DNA of 64,000 nt from Dasypus novemcinctus (GCF_030445035.2 NC_080694.1:68773147-68837146); one strand, 5' to 3'. Shown: positions 45,316 through 63,304, numbered from the stretch's first letter. Notes: generated by a model not told the origin, from the sequence alone. Program-made: numbers and translations.

Positions 45316-45397
45316 CAACACAGTCCCTGAATAAACAAATTATTTAAAGGCTCAAGTAAATTGCTTCATACTTTCCTTTTAATTAAAAGCTGATTCC

Positions 45398-45818
45398 TTG
45401 GGAAGTGGACTTGGCCCAATGGATAGGGCATCCGCCTACCACATGGGATGTCCACAGTTCAAACCCCGGGCCTCCTTGACCCGCGTGGAGCTGGTGCATG
45501 TGCAGTGCTGGCGTGCATAAGGAGTGCCCTGCCATGCAGGGGTGTCCCCCACCTAGGAGAGCCCCACATGCAAGGAGTGTGCCCCGTAAGGAGAGCCACC
45601 CAGCGCAAAAGTGCAGCCTGCCCAGGAATGGCGCCGCACACACGGAGAGCTGACAGAACAAGATGACGCAACAAAAAGAAACACAGATTCCCATGCCACT
45701 GACAAGGATAGAAGTGGTCACAGAAGAACACACAGAGAATGGACACAGAGAGCAGACAACTGGGGGGGGCGGGGAAGGGGAGAGAAATAAGTTTAAAAAA
45801 ATAAATCTTAAAAAAAAT
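45398..45818 (+). repeat. Full-length DAS SINE
   Basis: The tRNA-like head GGACTTGGCCCAATGG and CAGTTCAAACCCCGGGCC leads into the long GC-rich body and the tail AGAGAAATAAGTTTAAAA. Direct repeats GCTGATTCC occur at 45389-45397 and 45819-45827. Confidence 0.88.
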
Positions 45819-46490
45819 GCTGATTCCCTCTTTTAAAGGGAGATTCCTATACTGATTACAGAGTTTCCAAGCTCAGAATAATACATTCGACTATATCACA
45901 AACACAAAAAAACCCTGGAGAAGATTAACATGGTTATGGTTTTATATAGAATAGAATAACTACATTAGCAAGTTCATTGTATGTAAGGAAATTTTTTCTT
46001 TTCCTTTACGAGCATAACCTAAAAACAGTCACATTTGTTCAAGTCCACGTTCCTTCCAGCCTAGTTCTATATAAATCCTAAAACTGTGGGAGGAAAGACT
46101 GCCCTCCCAGCCATCACTCATGAGTTACACACATACCTTCAAAAGATTGAAGATTTCCACTTTAATTATCCCACCAATATATCTAAATATGTGCAAAATA
46201 TTTTTATTTTCACTTTATGCCATTTCAATAAGTACACTATATTGAATTTCAGTAAGTACACTATATTTTAACTCATTTCAATAAACATTTACAGAACTCA
46301 AGTACCAGACACTACACCAGGTACAAACTTATAAAGATGAGGAAGAACAGTGGAGTTGTCTTTCTCTGGATCTGCTCCAACATCACTAGATCTTTGTGGC
46401 AGTTTGGGAAAAGGACTAAACATAGTGGTTGAGGTTTTGAACAAGGAAGGAAAATATTTCACTTCTCAATACCTTTCAACTGATACATAG

Positions 46491-47112
46491 TGTATTAGTC
46501 AGCCAAAGTGATGGTGATGCAAAATACCAGCAATCTGTCGGGCTTTTATAAAGGGTATTTACTTGGGGTAGAAGCTTACAGTTCCCAGGCCATAAAGCAT
46601 TAAGCTACTGCCCTCACCAAAGTCTGTTGCCACATTTTGGAGCAAGATGGCTGCCCAAGTCTGCAAGGGTTCAGACTTCCTCTTCTTCTTAAGGCTCCAT
46701 GGTCCCAGCTTATTCCAATATTAGCTATAGCCTGGGATAAGTCTCATTTCTGTCCTGGGGCTCATTTCTCTCCAGGCTCAGCTGTTCTGTTTGCTCTATC
46801 AGGCTAATGGCTCATCTCTCTTCCGGGTCCTCTTCCTTGTCTAATGGAGACTTCTCTCCTTTCTCATGTATCTGCTTTTCTGTGTGTTTACTTCCTGGGA
46901 CTCCAATATCAAAAACTCCAACTAACTCCTTTGCCATGTAGTTTTCTACATCCTACTGTTATGGCCCAATCAAAGTCTTAATCAATATCATAATTTAATC
47001 AAGCAAAAGTGAAACCTCTGAATCCAATACAATCTAATACACCCAGAGGAACAAATCAGTTTACAAACATAATCCAATATCTATTTTTGGAATTCATAAA
47101 ATATACCAAACA
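46491..47112 (-). repeat. MaLR/ERVL-type solo LTR, antisense
   Basis: It is the same family as 1626-2160 and 21451-22099: TGTATTAGTCAGCCAAAG at one end, AATCCAATATCTATTTTTGG near the other, and the CCCCAAGTAAATACCC region between. No internal sequence. Confidence 0.7.
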
Positions 47113-47619
47113 CCCAGTATAAGCCTCTTTGGATGTAACAAATGTCTTTTTTTCCTGTAACAGAGAGCAGGGGATCATGAATATCACAAAGCATTGTCTT
47201 TACAAGGGAACTTTCAAGAGTGGATGAAACTTTTAATATTTCACCTGTCTTCAAAATACTGAAGTTTTCAAATATCTACAAACTCAAATTAAATACTCTT
47301 CATTTCTACCTAAGAGTCAGGTTGGAGCTTGGAACTGATCACTAAGAATGACACCTTCCTGAGGTACAATAATGACTGAAAACTTATGTATATCTCTATT
47401 AAAGCAAGTTCTAGCCAATCCACTCCTGGGCATACCCTTGATGGATATTCTAATGTAAGTAAGGCAAGAAGCTACCATTGAAACACTTTACAATTATTAT
47501 TCAAGGTATTTTCCTCCAATATTTACTTTATAAAGGTCAATTATGAGTGAAATGTAGACTTTTACACACATTCATCAGAGTTGTCTTTTCCTGTTTAATG
47601 TCTGTGTGTGTTTGTTTTT

Positions 47620-48616
<997 letters not shown>

Positions 48617-48769
48617 CTGAAACAAAAGAAAAATTATTCAAATTTCACGGCCGAGGGAGAAACATGATTATCAAATGAGAGTAATAAACTATTTTATTCT
48701 ATAGATTTGTAAGACCATCTGTAAATGAAGGATGAGAAATCATACAAATTCACACTAAATTCTTATTTC

Positions 48770-48930
48770 CTTTCTTTCTGTCTTATTAGCTCTGTAACCT
48801 TGGGCAAGTCATATAATTTCTCTGTACTTCTGTTTCTTCATCTACAAAATGTGGGCAAGAGTTCATGCTTCATCAGATTTTAAGCACATAAAACTGTGCC
48901 TGACATACTGTATTATGTAATAGTTTTAAA
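48770..48930 (+). repeat. MIR SINE
   Basis: TAGCTCTGTAACCTTGGGCAAG, TTCTTCATCTACAAAATG and ACTGTGCCTGACATA follow the MIR consensus order. It lies upstream of the pseudogene finger exon, in its intron. Confidence 0.7.
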
Positions 48931-50257
48931 GCCAGAGACATTCTGCTACTGTTATCATTGTTGTTATATCTTAGTATCCCAGCACTATTGCTTATCTTAC
49001 ATTGGAAAAGATAGAGAAATGTTACTCGTTTTCTGTTTCTAGAAATTCCTCCTTGGTTTTTCAAATGCCACTCTCAGATAATTCATGTCAAATGCTGAAT
49101 GCCAGCTGTGGGTCAAGTTCCTTGCTATATACTTGATATTAACATAAATACCTTGCCCTCTTGGAGGCTGCACTCTAGAGATGAGACATATAAGTAAGTA
49201 TACCACACAATCCAAGGTGTTAAATGCTATAACAAAGGGGAATATACAAGCTGTGGGAGCTCAGAGAAGGATACATCTAACTCTGCCAGAAAGGATCACA
49301 CAGAAAGGTTAGCAGAGAAGAGGTTAATCTATCATAAATATGAGTACTAATGGTCAGGAGAGGGGAAGGGGAGATAGGTGAGAACTTCCCAGATGGAAAG
49401 AATATATGTACAAAATCACTGAAGCATTTTCTTAAAAATGTTTTGGACAATTGAAAATAATTTGGTCTGACTGGAAAGTCTGAATATGAAGGGGGAAAGA
49501 CAGGAAAGGTGGGCTAAATCATAAGAATCTTGTTGCCATCCTAAAGATTTGAACCATTAGCAGATGCTAAGCAGGTGAGAAATACTAGGTTTGGGTTTTA
49601 TGAAAGTCACTGTAGTGATAGTGTAGAATGTGGACTTATAGGAGAAAATGGACATCTGCTAGAAGCAAAGAAACTAATTCAGTGGCCACATAAATAGTCT
49701 ATGGAAGGATAAAGGAAGAACAATGAGAAATGAAAGAAGAGATAAGAGTAAAATGTAAGAAAGCAGATAGAACTTGGTGGCTGATGGGCTGTAGGAACTG
49801 ATAGAGAGGAAGAAGTTCCCTTGAATGACTCTCATGTTCTGACCAAGGTGATTGATTTTCCTAGAGAAGAATTTTAGCTCCATGAGGATAGAGAACTTTG
49901 TTATGATCATCCTCTCTCAGAACACACAATATTGTGTATTATATATCCCACAAATTTCAATAGACAGATTTCGAACTGAGTTGAGCTAAGGAAAATTCCT
50001 AGGTTACAAGCCTTGAGGACCAGGAAAATGGTCTTGACACTGACAGAAACAGAAACTGGAAAAAGGAAGCTGGTTTGAACTAAAAGAGAGCTACTACCAG
50101 AGTTATGGAAAAATTTTAAGAGGTTTACTTTCAAAGACCCCCCCTGGAAGCTTGTGCTTGGTGGTAAGTCATATTGGAAAAGAGCAAAGGAAATACTGAT
50201 GGCAACACACAGCTGAATGAAAGAGAGTAGATGACTACACTGTCAATAAGAAGAGCT

Positions 50258-50296
50258 AAGGGAAGCGGATGTAGCTCAGTGACTGAGCAACTACTT

Positions 50297-50337
<41 letters not shown>
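50258..50337 (+). repeat. Truncated SINE ending in (TA)n
   Basis: GGGAAGCGGATGTAGCTCAGTG begins a tRNA-like head that stops after about 40 bases at an (AT)n microsatellite (50299-50337). Confidence 0.65.
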
Positions 50338-50339
<2 letters not shown>

Positions 50340-51010
50340 CTTGTGACAAGATTACTGCTCATGTTTTCATTGGGAATTTTAAACAGACAACCTAACCAGT
50401 TAAACTCTGAACTGTATGTCTGTGGCTCTACTGGAACAAAGATGGAAAAACAGACTATTGAAAATGGTCAGCATACTACACCTGACACTTAGACTTTTAA
50501 AGCCAGAGACATTCTACTGCCTCCACTTGCCTCCTCAGGGGACATTGATCTTCTCACCTCCATCCAGTGAAGAGGCACTTTTGGGCTGGCCCTCACTTGT
50601 TTGGAGCTCAATGTTCAGTGACTACTCTAGACTCCTCCTGGGTGCACCACCTCATAAATGAGCTCCTTCTGCTTTTTTATATGGGCTGGGGCCTGGAGGA
50701 AATTAGGTTCAATTGGGCCCCAAAAAGAATCTGTGGCTAAAACTCAGATAAAAGAGAAAATAAATTCCCAGGGCAGGAAGCACCAGAAGCCCAATCCAAT
50801 CCCAGGAGGCAAAGGGGAATTCACAAAGTGAATCAGAGATGATGTAAAACAAGGGTTTAACAACACTAGTAAGCACAGGGGCAATAAAAGTTACCCATCC
50901 ACATACGACAACATGGATGAAACTTGAGGAAATTACGTGGAGTGAAAAAAAGCCAGACTTGAAAGTACAAATATTATATGGGCTCACTAACATGAACTAA
51001 ACATGAATAA

Positions 51011-51823
51011 TAGGAAGCAGATGTGGCTCAAGCAATCGGGCTCCTGTCTACAATATGGGAGGTCCAGGGTTCGATGCCCAGGGCCTCCTGGTGAAGGGAA
51101 GCTGGCCGATGAGGAGAGTTGGCCCACATGAAGTGCTGGCCTTTGCAGAGTGCTGGCCTGCACAGGAGTGCTGGTCCACATGGAGAGCTAGCACAGCATG
51201 TGCAACAAAAAGAGACACAGAAGAGAGACAATAAGAGACATACCAGATCAGGGAGCTGAGGTGGCGCAAGAGAACGATCACCTCTCTCCCACTCCAGAAG
51301 GTCCCAGGATGGGTTCCTGGAGCTGCCTAATGAGAATACAAGCAGACACAGAAGAACACACAGCAAACGGACACAGAAAGCAGACAATGGGGGGGGGGGT
51401 GTGATAAATAAAATAAATTGTGGGAAAGAGTTTAAAGTATATTTGAACTTTGTATGACCTGTTCCTTATTGTAGATGTTGCAGTTGTTCCCTATTATTGT
51501 AGATGATGTTGCAGTTCTCATAGCAAAGAGCTGCTCAGTAGTTTCCAATAAATACAATATGGAAACTAGGGGCAAGACTCTCAGTTCCAGAAGCCGTGAG
51601 TCCCCTGGTCCCATCTTTATCTCTTCTCTGATGTCTTTCTCTCTGTCCTTTTATTTCGTAAAGCTCTGTGTTGCCTTCCCTTTGAGCCAACCCATCGCTG
51701 AACTGATCTCAGCAACTGGCACCCAACTTGGGGCCCGAAGGGAAGCTCAGCAACTAGCGCCAGAACACGGACTCAAAGGGAAGAAGGCTCCCAGCAATAA
51801 ATCTTTTAAATAAATAAATAAAT
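51011..51823 (+). repeat. DAS SINE, itself split by an LTR
   Basis: The head is GGAAGCAGATGTGGCTCAAG and the B-box region GGGTTCGATGCCC. The body is collinear with the SINE at 25886/35950. The tail is split at 51418/51797 by the LTR. Target repeats ATGAATAA occur at 51003-51010 and 51824-51831. Confidence 0.85.
51419..51796 (+). repeat. Class II (ERVK-like) LTR-containing insertion in the SINE tail
   Basis: The insertion has TG...CA ends and a perfect 6-bp duplication ATAAAT (51413-51418, 51797-51802), typical of class II elements. CAATAAATAC (51549) fits the polyadenylation signal. A tRNA-Lys-like primer site, TGGCACCCAACTTGGGGC, lies at about 51717. The piece therefore reaches slightly beyond a normal LTR but has no genes. 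It is a fossil, younger than the SINE it sits in. Confidence 0.65.
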
Positions 51824-52419
51824 ATGAATAAACACATGGAGTTAAAACCTAGAGTATAGGTTACTATGAGATAGGATGAGAGCTGAGAAAGAGTACTGAT
51901 GCTTAATATATGTAGAATTTGTAACTTAACAGTAAAAGTGGGGAAATGGATAGAGTTGATGGTAACACATTACATGGAGTATAACTAACACAGCTGGTCT
52001 ATAAACAGGACTGTGGCTGAAATGGGGTAGACTAAGGATGTAAATGTCAATTGAAATAATACTAGAGAGTAAATCTAGGAGTTTTATAACATAGTGATCC
52101 CAGTGGTGGATGAGGAGTGTGGTTAATAGTGCAAATACAAGAATGACACACAAGTATGTCACTATTATAGCGTGTTAAGAATATGGTGACGCATGGGAAA
52201 ATGCAATTAATGTAACTTGCATTAATGTAACTTGCAGGACTACAGTTAACAGCAATATTATAATATTCTTGCATCGGTGTCAAAGAATGTATTATACCAA
52301 AGCTAAGGGTCAATAATAGGGGGGTATGGGATTTTTCCTTTTGGACTAAGGAAAATGTTGAAAAATTTACTGAGGTGAGACTGCACACTCTAAGATAAGC
52401 TGAGAGCCACTGAATGTAC

Positions 52420-52640
52420 AGTTTTTTTTTAAAGAGCTTTATTTCATTTTTTACTTACTCTCCACCCCACCCCCCACCCCCATTTACTCTCGCTGTCTGG
52501 GGTCAGCTCTCCACAGTGGCATGGGCTGTCAACTTTCCGTCGAGGCCCTGGGCCAGCTTGCCTTCACCAGGAGGACTCGGGTTCAGTGGTAGGTGGGAGC
52601 CCAGTCACCACATCCGCCTCCCTGAGTGTACACTTTGGAT
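52420..52640 (-). repeat. tRNA-derived SINE, antisense, in L1 3' UTR
   Basis: A T run, then the reversed body (GGCCCTGGGCCAGCTTGCC) and reversed head (ACTCGGGTTCAGTGGTAGG, CACCACATCCGCCTCCC). The surrounding L1 3' UTR is collinear with 22.1-23.0 kb on either side. Confidence 0.7.
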
Positions 52641-53045
52641 GAAGTGTACCAGGCAGGAGACTGTATAGCACAGTGAACCATGCAGTGGATGATGGAAAGT
52701 GGTTAACAGTACAAATAAGAGAGCATTCTCTCATGAGGTGTAACAAAGGTACAATACCAATCAATGTATGGTGTTGACAATGGGGGGTATGGAAAAAATA
52801 AACCAAATGTACACTATGGACCAGAGTTAGTAGTAATATTTTGATGACGTTCTTTCATAATCTGTAACAATGAACATCCAGTTGGTGAAGAGGTGATGTA
52901 TGGGAATCCTGCACATTAAGCATAATTGTTCTGTATTTACTCACTTCTCTAATAAACACACACACATATATATTTAAAGTTACCCACCCACCCTCCTACA
53001 GCTGTGGTAAAGCTCCCCAGCTCAAGCCTTATGCTGCTTTTCATT

Positions 53046-53335
53046 TCAGAAAACACTTCCCCTTCCCACCTCCTGTCTGGGTTCCTCAAGCTCTTTCTCC
53101 AAATCCTCTAGTAAGGTCACAACAGCTGCTCCACTCTCTGGATGCTGCTCTGCACCCAGGTCTGGTGCTCCTTGGGCAGGATGGTCAGGAACTGCTCCAG
53201 CATCAGCAAGCAGCTCCTTGGTGTGTATCGCAAGCCAGCCGCAGCCACTGTCGGCAGAGCTATCAGCCCAGCACTTCACAGGGCCCAAGGGAATCCTGGT
53301 AACAAAACTAACTGAAAAGTTGGCGTAAGATTTCT
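53046..53335 (-). pseudogene. Broken SCAN-domain exon of the upstream paralogue
   Basis: Minus-strand translation passes through SCAN text in several frames: a decayed 'RQ-F--FCYQ' start, CRQWLR, HTKELL, then a shifted segment corresponding to LVLEQFLTILP, and finally AEQHPESGAAVVTLLEDLEKELEEPRQE, which ends at a donor-like CAGGAGGTGGG. Frameshifts and missing bases are inside the domain core (compare residues 46-130 of the intact gene). With the finger exon at 47620-48616 it forms one dead SCAN-ZNF gene. Confidence 0.88.
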
Positions 53336-53599
53336 TGATCAAAAAATTTAAAAATTAAAACAAAAAAATTTTCTCCATCAGGCTGGTCATTTACTTGCAG
53401 TTCCTTCTTTGCCACATGCCTCTTCTGTCCCTCACAGATTGAGAAGCCAGGGCTGAAACCTTCCTCAGTCCTTCAGTCGCATGACTTAAAAAAGTAATGA
53501 CGGTTCTCGAGTCTGTTCTGGAGAAACTTCCCAAAGTTCTGAAAAGAACAAGTAACTGTTTGCATTGATAAGTAAAAAATACCCATAAGATAAACCTGC

Positions 53600-54400
53600 G
53601 AATTTTTCAGAAGGGTAGCCTCGGGTGCGCACAGCTTGCGGGGTCCTGCCACAAAGCCCCGACCCTCCCCACAGCACCCTGCGGCAGGGAGGCGGAGCTT
53701 CCGGGGAGCGAAGGGGCAGAGGCGGCTCCTCACCCAGCTCCTACCGCGCGCGCACCTCCTCTGTGAGGGGGAGAACAAGTCTCACTCAGGAGAGAGGGAG
53801 GCGCAATTCCACAGCTCAGACACAAACAACCGAAGGACTACGAAGAGGAAATGGGTCTGCAGGTTTCCTTCAGGTTCTCCTCGGAATAAGGAGGCACCCT
53901 AAGCTCAGGCGAGAGGCCGACCCCCCACCCTGCGCGCGCTCAAAGCCAAACGCGGCTCAGAATTTCCTCCCACTTCCCTCCCCCTCCCCGGACGCCTCCG
54001 GCCCTGACGGAGCCCCCGCCTCCCTCAGCGGCCCGGGGGCCTGGGCAGCTCCAGCTCGGAACCCGGGTCAGGCAGGAGTTTCCCGCAAAGGGGAGGACTC
54101 CGAACTAAGCTGGGGGTCGCAGGCCTTCTCCTCAGGCGGCTCACACGGGGCGCCGAGAGCTGGCTCCTCTGCGCACTCGCAGTCGCGCCGCACCTACCGA
54201 CCCCGCCCACCTCACGCAGCGCCGTGGGCGCAGGCGCGGGTGACGTCAGCGCGCCGTTTCTCCGGCTCCCGGGAGGGGCTTCCAGCCCGAGGCCCTGACG
54301 CCCTCCGGCTAACGACCCCGGGCGCCTCGTGGGACTAGCCCTCCCGCCTTTCTCGCAGCCACCGTGTTGCGGGTGCCCAGCGCCTTCTCACGCTCGGCCT
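53600..54400 (-). promoter_or_regulatory. CpG island, presumed promoter of the SCAN-ZNF pseudogene
   Basis: It is dense in CpG and GC. It lies just upstream (minus-strand sense) of the broken SCAN exon, the same arrangement as the intact gene. A palindromic CRE, TGACGTCA, lies at 54241-54248. The long plus-strand open frame (53625-54338) looks like a composition artefact. CpG density suggests the island is still unmethylated in the germline, so a transcript may survive. Confidence 0.65.
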
Positions 54401-54408
54401 AGATATTG

Positions 54409-54411
<3 letters not shown>

Positions 54412-54486
<75 letters not shown>
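54412..54486. repeat. (TA)n microsatellite
   Basis: About 36 uninterrupted TA dinucleotides directly at the edge of the CpG island. Confidence 0.98.
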
Positions 54487-54490
<4 letters not shown>

Positions 54491-55237
54491 TCTCTTGGAA
54501 ACTGGAAGTCCCACCATGGGGAAAAAAATCAGTGTTGACATCTCTACAAGTCCTAATTGAAATTCAACAGGGGTAGTAGTCACTTTGCATAGTAGTGTGA
54601 CACTATAAAAATAACCGTACAAGCTGAAACCATGGAACGCAGCATCAATGAGAAAAATTAGGGTTGTTGCATAATCTTTAAACAAAATTCTCATTAAAGA
54701 ATTCAGAACTGTCAGTTATTAATGTACAGGGAAATGATAAGAGTAAAATGAAAACTAGTACACCAACTTATAACATTAGAAACATTGAAAATTGAAGGTT
54801 TAATTTCTTTGTAAATAACATCAACACTAGTTTAAACGGTGTTTGCCTTCTAGTTGTACAAATTACAACACAAAGCACCTTTCCTCTCTGCCTTGGCTTA
54901 CCATACTCCTGTCTAAGTTTGGATCAGTTTCCAACAGTTTATCCTTTGCAGTGTCAAAGTGTCAAGTATCTCTGACAGGTCCTTTTATGTGAAGCTTTAT
55001 GTTGACATCACTTTCTCCCAGGCATCTTCATCCTTTTCATCACAACCATTTTCCTCACTTATTGTTAAGTTCACCTTCGCTAAGCTTCTCTGGCTGTATA
55101 TGTAGTTTCTCAAACAGCTGTAGTGTCTGCATTCCCAGCCAGCCATTTCTTCTAGAATTCCATTTACATGCAATTTGAATTTCCCTTCCAGTTTTATTAT
55201 TTTTAATTTCTTCTTTCAGTTTTGTTGGCTGAATGGA

Positions 55238-55905
55238 TTTTTTTTTTTTAGGCCAGTAAAAAATTTATTTGGGAAATGGGGAAAAGAATAGAGCTTGCTG
55301 AGAAATGGAAAGATGGAAATACATACTAGGATTTGGTGTGGGCCTCTGTAGGCAGAGGGAGCACTGGATAATCTTTAATTATACATTTTTATAAAATGGC
55401 ATGAGTGTTTATCACAGGGAGTCAAGGAGGCAGGCAACACAAACTACAAACTCTGCTGTCTGTGCATGACCTGACCTGAATAACAGATACGGTCATCAAT
55501 CACCTGCAGACTTGGAAACGAGTGGGCATGCTCATGATGCACATCTCTTATTTACAGTGATGTGTGGCCTGAAGAGGTAGCCTCTTAAGGTTGTGTGCAC
55601 TTACTCAGTTAATATGCTGTGTTAACTGAAATTTGAACTGTGTTGTTGGAGGACTGGTAAGTAAACTGCTTAGGGAACTTCATCCATATTGGTCCAAACT
55701 GGGAAAAGTGAGAACTATCTGTTTTCCCAAAAAATGGGGGGAAGGTTTTAATTGGGAGATGCTTGTGGGTAGGTTGGCAAAATGTGCTTCTCATACTACT
55801 AAAACCCAGATTATAACATTTGCCTTCTTTTACATTGTTTCCAGTGTCTACACTGTCTGAGACCCTGCTAAATGACCTCAGACTATTTTACCTTATTCAC
55901 CACAT
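55238..55905 (-). other. 3' UTR of the SCAN-ZNF gene, with a candidate poly(A) site
   Basis: Downstream of the stop codon the minus strand has AATAAA (55269-55264), then ATTTTTTACTGGCCT and a 12-A run (55249-55238). This may be the gene's polyadenylation site. The encoded A run so close to AATAAA could instead mark the end of a retroposed copy of another transcript. No other gene is recognisable here. Confidence 0.4.
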
Positions 55906-60668
<4,763 letters not shown>

Positions 60669-61148
60669 GGTGCGCTGAGTTTAAATAACTCAAAGGAAAA
60701 AACGATTAAACTCCGCGTTGAGAGTTACTTCCCTGAGGTTCTTTATAGCGCGGAAAGGAAACAGGCAACTCTTCTATGATGAGCAGAAGCACCTAGATGC
60801 CAGCTACATTCTGGCCAAATAAACGGAATGAAAAATCACTATTAGTTTAAAAAATAAGCCAAAATTCGTTACATTCGATCAGAAGGCAAATTCCAGAATA
60901 GCCCACAACCAAAGAAAAATTGTGAGAGACAACAGATCACAAACTAAAAGGTAAAGATTCTTCCTTTTCCTGGTTCTTAAACTATTAGCTGCCGCCTCCT
61001 CTGGGATTCCACAGCGTCTGCTCATCTCCACGGCACTTGGCAGGTGCTGGAGCCGATTCCCCGTTTTTATATAACACAGTCACATACAACGCTCTCACGC
61101 TCATAAAGTACTAGACAGTTTACGAAGTGCTTTCCCAAACACTTTTCT

Positions 61149-61560
61149 TGACGTCACATTAAAACTGGATGAGCGCTTAAAAAGCACCAAATACAGGGAA
61201 CAAACAGGAGGCTCTTCTCTCTTTTAAGCCAGCCGTGAGAGCCGGGCCGGTCTGCGGACCACCCTGGGGGCTCCAGCCGGAAGTGCCCGGTGGCGCCAAC
61301 TGGGAGCGGGAGCCCTCGGCCCGGGCCCAGGCAGCCCGCACGGCAGCTCCCGCGGGAGCCCAGGGACCACCGAGCCTCCTCACTCGCTGGGGCCGCGCCT
61401 CGACCCTCGGGCTAGCAAATTCGAATTCCAGGGGGACAGCCGGGAAGTCAGAGTAACTTAACTGACCGTAGAGAGGCAGAGCCTAGAGTCGTCCCAGCCT
61501 GCAAAAGCCAAGCTACTTCCGGGCCCTCTCTAGGACACGAGGAGGACTCACCTCTCGGAG
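61149..61560 (-). promoter_or_regulatory. CpG-rich promoter region of the SCAN-ZNF gene
   Basis: A GC/CpG-dense segment (61235-61420) lies about 0.6 kb upstream of the start ATG. A palindromic CRE, TGACGTCA, lies at 61149-61156 and an ETS-type site (CCGGAAGT on the minus strand) at about 61513. The paralogous island at 53.6-54.4 kb also holds a CRE. The transcription start is not visible directly. Confidence 0.7.
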
Positions 61561-61639
61561 GCTCCCAGGCATCAGGTCCCTACCCCAGGAGGGTGGGAAA
61601 GCCGCCCAAACTCACCCAGTCATGCATAACACATAAAAT

Positions 61640-61800
61640 ACCGAGTTGCTTGTCCGGCCAACACTACACAGCATTTACAGGCTCCATACTTCGTGCTGGT
61701 ACAGTTATGCTCTTTTGAACACGTGATCTCACTGATCCTGAAAACCAGGCACGAGGCAGATGGACTTCTGATAGTCAGGCTTTGAAACGCAAAGCCTTTT
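61640..61800 (-). repeat. MIR-like SINE relic
   Basis: AACACGTGATCTCACTGATCC...AAACCAGGCACGAGGCAGATG resembles the reversed MIR 3' half. It is weak and old. Confidence 0.4.
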
Positions 61801-62559
61801 GACCCCGACCTACACAATTTATTCCGGCGCAGTGTCTCCGGCCAGCCCTCTTCACAGAATTCTGCACCTTGCGGACACATTGTACAACCTCTCTAGACTA
61901 ACTTGGGCTCTAAAATCTGCGGTAAATGTGAATCGCTTTCCCTAACTTTCCATATCTCCATAACCAAGTTTCCCTTTAGTTTTGCTCTTCTACTCCTTTT
62001 ATGGGTGAAGCGATGGATGAGACTCTCAGAAAGGCTTGTAGAATTTTAAAACGCATGCCTTTTTCTGATTCCCTTTCCTTTTCTCTTGATTTGTGACCAA
62101 ATTTCGGATATAAGGACATCTTCCAATCTCTGAGTTGCCCAGATCAAACTCCCCTCCTGCAAGGCTTCTCCAGGTCTAGTCTCTCAGTCTTGGATTCTTT
62201 CAGTTAACTAAGGCTATAGGTTTAGAGGACCTCACCCACCCCAGGGATAGACATCGAGCCTCAATATAGATTAGAAGGTCAAGTCTTTAGTGATTTGACC
62301 CGTTACTCTCTCCAGCTTTTTCTGCTACCACCTCCTCCCATCGAAATTTTCACCAATGCCATTTTGAAGTACTTTCGTTTCCCTCTGCTTTAATCAGTCT
62401 TCCTCCCCACTTCCATTCTTTTCCTGGCTTTCTCTTCCTTAGCCTGAGACCTTAGTTTATAGCACTTCTTCCGGTGCCTGTTTTAACACTCGTCATGAAG
62501 TGGGCTATGGGTGGAAGGCTCTTTGTCTCTTCAGAGATAACTAAGTTGTTTGACTTGTG

Positions 62560-62972
62560 GGTGTGGAACGGTAAGAGGCTGCAGTCCTGCCCTTAGAGAC
62601 AGTGGCAGCGGCTCCAGTCCCAGGAAATGTTTAACAATGCAAGGGCTATAAACTTTAAGTATTTAGGGGAAATGCAAAAAGTAAATATGCTAAAAGCTTA
62701 TCTAGAATATCTGGAGTCCATGCTAAAAGCTTACCTAAGATGTGGAAGAGATATATGCTAATTGAAGCCTATTGAGAACTGAAACAAAGGGACCATTTGG
62801 CCTTTCCTCTCAGTATAAAAGACGTTTGAAAATCTTGTTCCGGGCTCGGGATTCAAACAGAAGTTCCCGAGTCCGGCCGGCTGTCAATAAACCATTTTTC
62901 CTTCTCAAAATCATTCTTGAGTCCTGGCCTCTCTATACTCAAATAATTGAACTTCTCTTAAATTCTACAACA
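62560..62972 (+). repeat. Solo LTR, class I (ERV1-like)
   Basis: The order is a TGTGGAACGG start, TATA-type AGTATAAAAG (62812), GTTCCGGGCTCGGG, CAATAAACC polyadenylation signal (62886-62891), CT-rich U5 and a CAACA end. That is the layout of a gammaretrovirus-type LTR. No internal region or second LTR is in the window. Boundaries are approximate. Confidence 0.65.
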
Positions 62973-63304
62973 GTCACAGCATTACAATTGCCAGCTGGCT
63001 GGTCTGCCCCCAGCCGGGTCCCTGTGTCCCCAAGGGCTGTTTCCCCGGTTCCCTATTACAACCCCAGGGCAAACCCAGTACACTGGGATATATTACATAC
63101 AGCAAGATTTCTCAATGAATATATTTTAAAAACCAGCCTCATGGGGAAATTCAGTCTCACTGAAAAGATCAGCTTTTATCGTAAAGGGTATGAATGATGG
63201 ACATTTGTGAGTGTATGTGGGGGAAAGCTCTGGCAGGGGGCCAAAAAAGATAAAAAGAAAATTGAGTCAGCAAAGGAAATCAAACCCATTCACGCCCCCA
63301 GGGC

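Larger units (their letters stand above)
50890..52980 (+). mobile_element. L1 3' end (ORF2 tail and 3' UTR) with nested insertions
   Basis: ACGACAACATGGATGAAACTTGAGG is the last part of L1 ORF2. The 3' UTR continues after 51832 with the same blocks as 22140-22990 and ends in an A/T tail. A SINE (51011-51823) and a second SINE (52420-52640) split it. Confidence 0.8.

Noticed and set aside
53625-54338. 237-codon plus-strand open frame in the CpG island
   Set aside because: Arg/Ser/Pro-rich text without domains, overlapping other GC-rich frames on both strands. GC-rich islands lack stops by composition. No start context or splice logic supports it.
54412-54694. Minus-strand frame with a Tyr-Ile repeat
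   Set aside because: It is only the (TA)n microsatellite read as codons.
62772-63197. 141-codon plus-strand frame
   Set aside because: It starts inside the solo LTR and runs over its polyadenylation signal into unique sequence; no domain seen.
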